Part shown: positions 1 to 7,705 of the stretch, piece after piece | Layout: the number at the start of each line of letters is the position of its first letter | How positions within the stretch are numbered: the first letter of the stretch is position 1 | Origin: Jimgerdemannia flammicorona | Taxonomy: Eukaryota > Mucoromycota > Endogonomycetes > Endogonales > Endogonaceae | Reading direction: 5' to 3' | Length of the DNA stretch: 15,326 nucleotides | NCBI GenBank assembly: GCA_003990745.1 | Contig: RBNI01003717.1 | Location: 1 to 15,326 of the forward strand | The notes under the pieces: model-generated | What the model was told of the DNA's origin: nothing | What the model saw: only the letters and a program-made list of their open reading frames with translations | The model's database searches: none | Program-made: the position numbers and the translations under genes

Positions 1-19
1 AAAAAAAAAAAAAAAAAAA
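1..19 (+). repeat. Poly(A) run, probable 3' tail of an upstream LINE insertion
   Basis: Nineteen uninterrupted A residues open the window and are followed directly by Gypsy gag-like sequence. Copy D has the same arrangement, with an A tail followed directly by Gypsy coding sequence. I infer that this is the tail of another + strand LINE inserted in gag. The body of that element and the left copy of its target-site duplication lie outside the window, so a simple A-rich repeat cannot be excluded. Confidence 0.55.
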
Positions 20-1131
20 GACATTGAACAATTTGCCACTATATGAGCTCTTACCATAGATATATAATTAATTCTTCTACCAGTCAGCCTCAGAGAACCT
101 ATTAGAGATAAGTTCAATATAGTCATTATTGCTGATACTAGTGTAGCCAAACTTGCCAATATAAAGAACTTTCTCAGAACTATATACTATATTGAAGAGA
201 TCAAGCAAGCTCTCAAAGATTAACTCAATACTATCTGCCAGAGACTCAGCAACTTATTCTATATCTGAATCTGCTATCAGATTGTCTTAGCTAGCTATAA
301 TGATATTCTCAAGGAATAAATAGCTAATTCAACCTTCCTTAAAGGAGTCTACTCTGAAATTGTCCTAGCAATCTGGTCTATCTCAGCTGCTCTAACTCTT
401 GACCAGAAAGTAGTCTTTATACAGAGATATTAAACTGCCAGACATTCTGTCAAATATTCAATGGAAAGAATAACTTGTATTAAGATAGAACTATTAAAGC
501 CAACCAGTATCATACTCACTATAGCTATCAATAGACAATTATTCCCACCTACCCTCAAGATAGCTAAAGCCAATCCAGTAGAAGAACTCACCAAGCAGTT
601 TACCAAGATGACTATGTACCTTGGTGATATTGTTAGAGAAGTATAAAGTGCCAATAGAAGACCAGTACAGAGGTTTGCAATTGCTATAGAAGGATATAAT
701 ATCTAATACTTCAGATTTAGAGAAGAAGACCACTATATAAAGAATTATATAACTGAAACAAAGTATAGAGTCCAACCAAGTAATGCTATCAGAATCAGAG
801 AACAAATCAATATAGTAGTTATTGAAGAGATTGGTAATACTGATGATAAATAATATTATAAGAAGTTTGAATTCTACCCTATTACTGAAGGTACCAGAAC
901 CCACTCTAAGCCCTATGATAAGAAGAGCTACAGCAAGCCAGTTGAAAGATCAAAGAAGACCCCAGCTGTCACTATTTAAAGCAAAACTCAATCTGAGAAG
1001 ATTGATCAAGACATGGAGTTAGATAAAGCTGCCTGCCAAATTATTGAAGATACCACTCCAGTCTTAGGAGAAAGTGAAAGTAAGAAAGAATAGAAGTTGT
1101 ATAAGACTAAGATCTACCAGTATGATATCTA
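20..1131 (+). pseudogene. Gypsy gag remnant with mutated CCHC zinc knuckle
   Basis: One reading frame (codon starts equal to 2 modulo 3) runs from 20 to about 1131, interrupted only by stops such as TGA, TAA and TAG. The N-terminal part is Leu/Ile-rich and probably helical, as in capsid proteins of Gypsy elements. At 707-748 the frame reads Y-x2-F-x4-H-x4-Y, exactly the spacing of a C-x2-C-x4-H-x4-C nucleic-acid-binding knuckle. The two Tyr fit TGC or TGT to TAC or TAT transitions; the Phe would need a transversion. A Lys/Ser-rich tail follows. The true start codon is not visible because the 5' end is cut by the A run at 1-19. Gag assignment rests on position and the knuckle spacing rather than on residue identity. 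Confidence 0.72.
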
Positions 1132-2040
1132 AAAGATCTTAAGAAACAGAAGATCAATGCTACTTTTGGACAACTAGCTGAAGTCTCTGCCTTTGGATAG
1201 TAGTTGAGAGTAGGACTTGTAATCACTATCAAGAACTAAAATGACAAGATTATAGAAGCTCACAATATATAAGAAGAATCTGAGAACTCAGGTAAAGAAT
1301 CTGAAGACCAGTGCAAGACCTCAGCCTATACTCTATGTCAGATTGAAGATTGTATCTTTGATGCTATCATTGATATTAGTACTAGAGAATATCTCATAAG
1401 TAAGAAGACAATTGACTGCCTAGGCTGGGACATTAAAGAGTCTATCAAAATAGTCTATGTTACAGTAGATAATATACAATCTACCCCACTAGGAAAGATC
1501 TGAGAAATCTCTATCAAGATTAGAAGAGCTACTATTTCAGTAGATATGATTGTTATAAGTATCACTAACTATGATATCCTCATTGGTAACCAATAGCTTT
1601 ATAAGGCTAAGGCTATCATTAAGTTCAATACTCAGAAGATGCAGATCAACTATAGAGAAAGAAAGGTATGAGTCTCTATCAATGTCCACAAAGGAGTACT
1701 ATCAGATATGGAGAAAAGAGATAAAGAGGACACAGAAGTCTTCATATACTCAGTATATAAGAACAAGAATAAGACATCTAAGCTCACAGATGAGCAGTGA
1801 TATAATAAGATTATTGATAGCTATACCCCTTAAGGAAGATGCCCCCATAGTACTAAGATATACTGCTCTGAACACCTGAATGACTACTAGTCCTGTATCA
1901 GTGAAGTTAGAAAAATCTGTCAATAAAGGCATAAGCAAGAGGCCACTAAAGCAAAAAGAAAAGCCAAAGAAGATGACTAGTCCTCAGAACTTCAAGCTGA
2001 TAGTAATGATGAGGAGGAATAAGAACTAGACATCACTCTT
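1132..2040 (+). pseudogene. Gypsy pol: aspartic protease domain and following spacer
   Basis: Around 1132 the frame moves by one base (to codon starts equal to 1 modulo 3). This is most simply a one-base deletion in the A-rich string near 1128-1136, making gag and pol originally one ORF. The retropepsin-like domain spans about 1351-1620. Its active-site triplet sits at 1372-1380 and reads D-I-S, where D-T-G or D-S-G is expected; ACT to ATT and GGT to AGT would explain both changes. Near 1567-1590 the segment Y-D-I-L-I-G-N matches the conserved late protease motif of Gypsy elements. From about 1640 to 2040 the same frame holds a charged spacer with a Cys/His cluster at 1840-1896 and an acidic stretch near 2008-2022. 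Several stops interrupt it. Confidence 0.75.
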
Positions 2041-2460
2041 AAGGTCAAGAAATTTTATCCTGAAGCTAAGATTTTAGAATACAAGACTGAAGGAGCTATA
2101 GGAATAAACCTTGCCAGTATCCAAGATGCTATCCTCAAACCACAAACTACCACTCTACTTAGTACTGAAATTGGAGTAAAGTTGCCAGAGAACCATGCTG
2201 GAATTATTAAGACCAGAAGCAGTCTGGTCAAAAGTGAAATCTCAGTTGAGAGAGAAGTTATTGATTCTGATTATACTGGTGAGATCTTCCTTATAATTAG
2301 AAATCACAACTCTATCACCTCATTTGAAGTCAAGAAGTATGATAGGATTGGCCAGATATTGATCTATGATGTCAAAAAGTCTAAGATCACTGAAGCCATT
2401 GAACTCATCAAGATTAAGAGAGAAGAACAAGACTTTGGATCTACTAGAAGAGAAATCTAT
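2041..2460 (+). pseudogene. dUTPase domain embedded in Gypsy pol, between protease and RT
   Basis: Trimeric dUTPases hydrolyse dUTP to dUMP and pyrophosphate, lowering uracil incorporation. All five family motifs appear in order and in one frame. Motif 1 is at 2095-2115, read A-I-G-I-N-L-A, with Asn where Asp is usual. Motif 2 is at 2212-2226, T-R-S-S-L. Motif 3 is at 2257-2283, V-I-D-S-D-Y-T-G-E. Motif 4 is at 2341-2355, D-R-I-G-Q. Motif 5 is at 2419-2448, ending F-G-S-T-R, with R and D replacing two expected Gly. The span of about 125 residues matches a single trimeric-type subunit. This stretch is the longest intact part of pol, open from about 2041 to 2556. The altered residues (Asp to Asn, Gly to Asp, Gly to Arg) are all G-to-A transitions, so the present copy is probably inactive. 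The family call is strong; function within the element is inference. Confidence 0.88.
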
Positions 2461-2772
2461 ACCACTACTAAGATTACTGAACTCAAGTATAAGAAAGATA
2501 AGAACCAGAATAAGTATATATATACCATTAGAGAAAACTTTCCCCTAAAAGAATAACTTTTTAAGATCCTATATCAGAATAAAAGAGTACTTGCTATAGA
2601 CTTCAGAGACATCTATAATTAAGAACCTAAATACTATTATAAAGTTGACACTGGTGATACCAAGCCCATCTACCAGAAAGCCAGATCTATACCATCTGCT
2701 TATAGAGAATGATTACAAACAGAACTCAAGGAAATAGAAGAAGTCAGTATTATCAAGCAAGCTATTAGTCCC
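2461..2772 (+). pseudogene. Gypsy pol: N-terminal part of reverse transcriptase, cut by LINE copy D
   Basis: The frame continues from the dUTPase without a break. About 2641-2772 encodes the segment that precedes the RT fingers in Ty3/Gypsy pol: V-D-T-G-D, then K-P-I-Y-Q-K, then an acidic helix, then I-I-K-Q-A-I-S-P. In intact elements S-P-W-A-S follows. Here copy D is inserted after S-P and the W-A-S part resumes at 3436, so the coding sequence is split but collinear. Stops at 2554-2556 (TAA), about 2620 and 2710-2712 fit Gln or Trp codons. Confidence 0.85.
2757..2772 (+). repeat. Left target-site duplication of LINE copy D
   Basis: The 16 bases gcaagctattagtccc are repeated exactly at 3420-3435, immediately after the A tail of copy D. 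Two A residues before the repeat also match, so the duplication is 16 to 18 bp. Removing the insert and one copy restores the continuous RT reading frame. Confidence 0.95.
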
Positions 2773-2774
2773 AT

Positions 2775-3308
2775 CTGGTGGTTGGTGGTTAGCTGGATTG
2801 TGAGGAGTGTTATAATGTTGGGCAAGTTGGGAGATTTGTACAAATGCTGGAACATTGGCTGGGAGAGTGTGAGGTTCTGGAGGACTTTTGGATAGCTATA
2901 GGGGACCGGCTAGGGGTCAAAAGGAGACTAGATGGAGAGAGAGGTCACTGGGAAGATTTGGAATCTAGACTGGTGGGAGGTGTCAGCAATAGGTGGCTTA
3001 CTGTAGGATGGGTTATAGTAGTGTAGGTGGGGTTGGCTGGACATTGGCTTTTTGTTTTTGAGGAGGGGCAACAGATAGGAATATAGGAGAAGCTATTAAG
3101 ATAGGAGGAGTTGGTGGAGGATCTGCTAATGGAGTGGTGGGTTAGATGGGGACCCCAAGAGGGGCATCATCACCGTCTGGTAGAAGGGATCTGTGAACAG
3201 AGTAGTGGGTGGGTGGAGATAGTGTTTGATAGAGTGGTCTTTCATCGAGAAGGGGTAGGGAGAGAGGGTAGGAGGGAGAGAGGTAAAGTCTCTAGAGAGA
3301 TTGGGTAG
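2775..3308 (+). pseudogene. LINE copy D ORF2, C-terminal fragment with CCHC motif
   Basis: Read in the frame with codon starts divisible by 3, this encodes the last roughly 178 residues of ORF2. Cys at 2799 and 2808, His at 2853 and Cys at 2868 form the C-x2-C, H-x4-C pattern found near the C terminus of many non-LTR ORF2 proteins; here the His is still present, whereas copy C has Tyr. Homology with copy C continues through the segments G-G-V-S-N-R-W-L, H-W-L-F-V-F-E and V-V-F to the terminator TAG at 3306-3308. At least three internal TAG codons are present, one of them opposite a Trp codon of copy C. There is no start codon because the element is truncated. Confidence 0.85.
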
Positions 3309-3357
3309 GAGTGGGGCACTGTATATCATATAGAAGATAGACAGACATATTGGTATT

Positions 3358-3363
3358 AATAAA
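3358..3363 (+). promoter_or_regulatory. Polyadenylation signal AATAAA of LINE copy D
   Basis: A canonical AATAAA lies about 21 bases before the start of the 35-A tail, a normal distance for mRNA cleavage. It supports copying of a polyadenylated RNA. Confidence 0.6.
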
Positions 3364-3381
3364 GGATGGAGTCCAAGTGAC

Positions 3382-3384
<3 letters not shown>

Positions 3385-3419
<35 letters not shown>
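3385..3419 (+). repeat. Poly(A) tail of LINE copy D, 35 A
   Basis: Thirty-five uninterrupted A residues join the end of the D insert directly to the right target-site duplication. Such tails shorten and accumulate changes with time, so the clean run argues for recent insertion. Length in an assembly of a homopolymer is only approximate. Confidence 0.95.
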
Positions 3420-3424
<5 letters not shown>

Positions 3425-3435
3425 CTATTAGTCCC
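3420..3435 (+). repeat. Right target-site duplication of LINE copy D
   Basis: Exact copy of 2757-2772, with no mismatch in 16 bases, directly after the A tail. Gypsy RT coding sequence resumes within it, in frame. Confidence 0.95.
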
Positions 3436-4187
3436 TGGGCTTCATTTATTGTCCTTGCCTCAAAGAAAGGTAGTAAGCCTGGAGAGTTTGCCCCAAGACT
3501 CTGCATTGATTACAGGAAGCTCAATACAATCACCAAGAAGGATAGGCAGCTCTTGCCAAATATTCAAGAAATTCTTATCACTCTTAGAAGCAAAGCCAAA
3601 TACTATACTATCTTAGATCTGTTCTCAAGCTTCTATCAGATTGGTCTCACTCAAGATACCAGTGAAAAATCAGTCTTTATTATATCTAATGCTATCTATA
3701 TCTATCTGTGAATATCATTTGGAATATGTAATATATCAGCAAGTTTTTAGCAAATGATGAATAGAGTCTTCAGTAATGAAATTGGAAAATAGCTCTTTAT
3801 CTATGTTGATGATGTGATCATCTTCAGCAATACTATATGGAAACATATTAACTATATAAAGCTAGCTCTCAAGAAGCTCAAGAAGTATGGCCTCTATATC
3901 AAGCCCAAGAAGTATAAGTTTGTAGCTCAAGAAATTGCCTATCTAGGGCATATTATCAACCAGACTGAAATTTATATAGATACTATAAAGATTGAGACTA
4001 TTGTAGCCTACCCAAGATCTAGAATAACTACAGAAGTCCATATCTTCCTTGGACTGACCTCTTACTATAGAAGATTTATCAAAGGATACTTCAATATTAC
4101 AGTACCTTCTACAAGCTATTGAAGAAGGAGACCAAATTTGAATAGACTAAGAAATATCAAGAAACCTTCAATGAACTCAAGACTAGT
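3420..4187 (+). pseudogene. Gypsy pol: reverse transcriptase core
   Basis: This continues the RT domain interrupted at 2772. Visible motifs are W-A-S-F at 3436, L-C-I-D-Y-R-K-L-N at 3499-3525, the first catalytic Asp in L-D-L at 3616, the segment Q-M-M-N-R-V-F, and the catalytic Y-V-D-D box at 3802-3813. After that come the connection segment Y-L-G-H-I-I and L-G-L-T-S-Y-Y-R-R-F-I at about 4048-4083, typical of Ty3/Gypsy. Stops at 3710, 3749 and 3790 fit Trp or Gln codons. A one-base loss near 4105 shifts the frame, after which Y-K-L-L-K-K-E-T and F-N-E-L-K-T-S are read up to the LINE A boundary. The catalytic Asp pair is preserved, but the chain is broken by stops and insertions. Confidence 0.92.
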
Positions 4188-4268
4188 ATCTTTCTCTAGT
4201 AACATTCAGATTATACAACCTTCTGGCAATACTTATAATATAGTTTTTAGAGAAAAGATACTAGTATC

Positions 4269-6317
4269 ATAGTGACTGATAAGTATTCCAAGGTATATAC
4301 TGGGTAGGGTGGTCCTGGTATATTTAACTGGCAGTATGTGGAGAGGGGCCCTGGCTTAGGGGGAAGTATGAGGGGCCTGCTGGTGAGAGAACATAGTAGG
4401 GGAGGGAGCAGTGCTGGAGGTCAGGAGATAAGGAGGGTGAGCTTTGCAGATAAGGTGAAGGGGGGGTTAGCAGGGAGCTGGGCTGGAGAGTTGGCTGAGG
4501 AGGGGCAAAGCAATAATAAAGACTGCAAGGCAGAGGCTTCAAGAAGGAGTCCCTCTGAGAAGCCAGAGTAGTAGAGCTAGTGGTGTAGTAACTGAAAAAG
4601 TAACTACTAATAGAAGCATAATGGGCAATCTGGAAAAAAATCTAGATAGGACTGCTGATGGTGGACTGAGCTGTGGGAAAGGCATGAGGCCTAGTGATTT
4701 GACTGATGGTATAATGAGACTGGTAGTGGTACTGTTACTCAAGAAGTCAATCTTAGAGTTTGCAGTCACTCTATACTTCTGGGGCTAAGCAGTGATAGCA
4801 AAAATAGTCTTGGGGCTGATTGCAAAGCAGATGGATAGAGTAGTATCAGTAAAGTTCCTGAGGGAGTTAGAAGGAGTAAAGGTGGGCTTTAAGGAAGCTA
4901 AGCTATTGGAAGCTATGCTGAAGGCAGATTTGGCTATTGGAGAAGTATGTATTCTGATAGCACAATTCTTGAGGTAGAACTCAAGGGTGGTACAACTTCT
5001 GGTGAAAGGAGTGCCTATGGTGACTGCTATGGAGACAAGAAGGTAAGTAGAGAAGATCATAGCTGAGTATGGCAAGGTAATTGATATTGGCTTCTGAGTC
5101 TGAGAAGGGACCTCATTCAGGACAGAAAATATTAATGTTTGGCTTCAGCTAGCTAAAAGAAAGGCTACTGGGAAGACTTGTAATTGGCCAATAGTGATGA
5201 TATGGGGGGCCTTTATGTGTAAGGTATCAAGGGTGAAGAAGAGTGAGGAGAAGGAGGAAGATTTGTTAGAGGCATTAGAGGAGATGAGTAGAGCTGTAGA
5301 GTGGAGGACAAAGGCTTAAAAAGTATATGTGGAGTCAATGTACAGATAGTGGATGGGAAATGGGTCTACATTGACAAGAAGCTATAAGAGAGATCTCAAG
5401 GATACAAGAGGTAGAGGGAGCTGTTGGCAAAACTAAAAGAAAGAGCAGAGAAGAATGCTGGTGGAGTTGAGGAGGCTGGGGGCACCAAAGCAAGTGTTTG
5501 GATAAATGAGAATGGAGAGGATGTGGAGAAGGGTCTGGATGAGACAGAGAAGATGCTGAGTAATGACCCATATACTGATGGTACTTTCAAAGTCTGAAAA
5601 GATACTCTCTCTTTTATTAGACAGGATCCAGCTGTGAGGGGCTGGGCAGTAGAGAATATACTAATGCATAGTGCTTAGTGAGTACACTTTGGAGTTCCTG
5701 AGGTAGCGAAAGAGAGACAGATAGTGGTGGTTGATGAGGATGAACTGGTGGATGTCTCAAAGGTAGGATGAGATGAGATGGTGAGTATAGGGGCAGATAT
5801 CTCAATGCTGGGTACAGGAAGGCTGACAACCCTAGGGAGGAAGAAAGTGGGAAACCTACTATGAGTATGCTGGATGATGAACAACTTTACAGCAGAAGAG
5901 TTGGGAGAGGTGGACCTGAGAGTGATGAGTGATGAGTATTGGACATAGATTCTGCATAGTAATAGAGTGGTGGAGATACTGAAGGCAGAGATACTTGCAA
6001 TTTATCTGGAGAAGAAAGGATATGAGGTTGATAAGGAGAGGGAGGCTGAGCTGGCAGTTATTGCTGGTGAGAGGGCTACTTTCTGTTGGACAGAGCATTA
6101 TGGATTGTAACTCTGGCAGGAGGTCTACCTGGAGTATTAAGAGGACTTTGAGGAAAAGGAGGATAGTGAGATAGCTGAACTTTTGGTTAGATTAGTGACT
6201 AAGATAGCTAAGGAGGAGGGACTGACAATGGAATATAACTTAAACTTGACATAGGAGAGGATGAATGTGGATTTGTAGAGGAAGAGTATGATACTTAATA
6301 TTATCCATTATGAATAG
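4269..6317 (+). pseudogene. LINE copy A ORF1, degenerate
   Basis: Aligned to copy C, the start codon has become ATA at 4269. A G run near 4460 is one base longer than in copies B and C and shifts the frame, which is restored between about 5320 and 5355. The segments R-V-S-F-A-D-K-V-K-G, K-K-S-I-L-E-F and the RRM-like region are recognisable. Many stops fit Trp or Gln codons. The ORF1-frame stop TAG at 6315 overlaps the ORF2 ATG, and an earlier TAG at 6276 is also found in copy C. I do not recognise a named family for ORF1 beyond the RRM-like segment described under copy C. Confidence 0.8.
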
Positions 6318-7606
6318 TACAATAAATATTTTCTCTATAAATATGAATAGATTGTAGGGATCAGTACAAAGATAAAATATTTTTACTTGGATGAAGAAAT
6401 TGAAGGCTGATCTCTTTCTGTTGCAAGATGTCAGATATGAAGATAACTTGGATAGAATAGAGTAGACAAGAAAATAGAGAGGTATGGTAGTGTAGAAGGG
6501 TAAGATTGGAATCTTGGTTCAGAGAGACAAAGGGGAGATACAGAATGTGAAGAGCTGGAGGGACCAGCTGGTGTGGAGAGAGTGGTGTTAACCTGGTTGA
6601 GAGCCAGTTACTATGGATTCATGCTACTACTCTGCTGTGTGGGGTAAGTAGGTAGAGTGGGTGAAGAGTCTCAGAGAAAATGGGATTCTTATAGAGGCTG
6701 GAGTGGATATTCTCAGAGGGGACTTTAACATAGTCCAGGATATATGGATGGATAGGACTGATGAAGGGAGGGGTGCTGAGGGTAGAAGCAGGTACCTAGT
6801 GATATAGAAGAATATGGAAAGGCTGGGTTCTCTGGTAGATGCTGGAAGGGGATTCTGGAGAGATAGATGAGTGTATACATACTGGATGAATGGCCTAGAG
6901 ATGAGGATTAACTGGGTGCTGACAGACAATTGTTGGGGGCTAGATATTTGGAAGTCACTAGAGGCAGAGTGGTGTCCATAATCTGATTATTGAGAGTTGT
7001 TGGGACAGGGACATTTTGGGGGAAGTAGGGATGGGCCCAGACATTGGTACCTAAATTCCTCTTTGTTGGCTGAGAAGGTATTGTGGGACAAGTGGGTAGA
7101 GAACATTCAGCAGAGGGTAGAGAGTTGGGTATAAGAGGGTATCATGATTAGTATTTGGTGGATAAGGTTGAAGAGGGCTGCTAGGGTTTATTAGAGAGAG
7201 ATGGGTAAGGTGATAGGCAGACAGAGGAGAAGAAGGGTAAACTGGGCTTCTACTAGATTGGCTAGACTCTTGGAGAATTGGGCTGATCTTTTGGCCCTAG
7301 AGGGGGTGGAGGACTGGTGGTTGAGCTGGGCTAGGATGGAGGTCAATGAGCTATGACAGGTGTTGAGAGAAGAGAAGGAGATACAGATACAGAGCTTGGT
7401 TGCTCGATTATGTTGGTAGGGGCTTGAGGAGAGAGAGAGGTCATCTAAATATCTTTCAAGGATTCTACAGGCTAGAAGGATAAGGCAGAGGTGAGAGGGG
7501 GTTCTGAATTTAGATGGACTACTAGTACATAGTATACAGGACATTCTGGGCTCACTCAAGGAGAGGTAGAATAGTTTGTGGAGTGAGGAGGAGGGTGGGA
7601 TAATGG
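6310..7606 (+). pseudogene. LINE copy A ORF2, N-terminal part (APE endonuclease), 3' truncated
   Basis: The frame from ATG at 6310 stays collinear with copy C to about 7606, about 430 codons. It covers the APE-like endonuclease: N-I-F-S-I-N-M-N at the start, L-L-Q-D-V-R at about 6418-6435, G-D-F-N at about 6718-6729, and S-D-Y at about 6979-6987, where copy C has S-D-H. The last His, a catalytic residue in this family, is thus changed to Tyr (CAT to TAT). The glutamate expected after L-Q is Asp in both copies. The start of the linker towards RT follows; RT itself is missing. Multiple TAG and TGA codons make it non-functional. Confidence 0.85.
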
Positions 7607-7705
7607 ATAGATCTATAGACTACAAGAGTATAATTGTACTATCAAATACTACTCAGGAAGAACTAATACCAATACTGATGCACTCTCAAGGACACTCTTA
7701 AATAC
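7607..7705 (+). pseudogene. Gypsy pol: last codons of RNase H
   Basis: In the frame with codon starts divisible by 3, this reads L-Q-E-Y-N at 7620-7634, then I-K-Y-Y-S-G and finally T-D-A-L-S-R at 7674-7691. This is the conserved end of Ty3/Gypsy RNase H, where L-x-E-Y-D, I-x-Y and A-D-A-L-S-R are usual. About 110 residues expected between the end of RT (near 4187) and this point, including the RNase H catalytic acids, are absent. The boundary with copy A is uncertain by about 18 bases because both parents fit 7605-7623. Confidence 0.82.

Larger units (their letters stand above)
2773..3419 (+). mobile_element. LINE copy D: 5'-truncated 3' end with poly(A) tail
   Basis: This 647-bp insert is GA-rich, unlike the AT-rich Gypsy sequence on both sides. 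It aligns by eye to the last part of copy C from about 14770 onwards, including the CCHC segment and the C-terminal residues of ORF2. It ends in a 35-A tail and is flanked by a perfect 16-bp target-site duplication, the classic outcome of target-primed reverse transcription with 5' truncation. The identical duplications, long clean tail and about three CpGs in 0.6 kb suggest it is among the younger insertions. Its 3' UTR is longer than that of copy C and different in sequence, so it may be a separate subfamily. Confidence 0.93.
4188..7606 (+). mobile_element. LINE copy A: complete 5' end, 3' part deleted
   Basis: Copies A, B and C start with the same sequence, atct followed by a C/T-rich stretch and cagtaa-like bases, while the bases before differ. 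This places the 5' end of A at about 4188. A contains the leader, a degenerate ORF1 and the first 40 percent of ORF2. Near 7605-7623 homology to copy C stops and Gypsy RNase H sequence begins, with no A tail and no target-site duplication. A is therefore not simply 5' truncated: its 3' 2.4 kb is gone together with adjacent Gypsy sequence. I find about two CpGs in 3.4 kb, so it appears older than copy C. Confidence 0.9.

Noticed and set aside
1571..1879. 102-codon open frame as an independent gene
   Set aside because: It is out of frame with the protease and spacer reading, which keeps the recognisable Y-D-I-L-I-G motif and is collinear with the dUTPase frame.
3111..3329. Small open frames on both strands inside copy D as separate genes
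   Set aside because: The + strand frame is the C-terminal end of LINE ORF2; the minus strand frame is its shadow.
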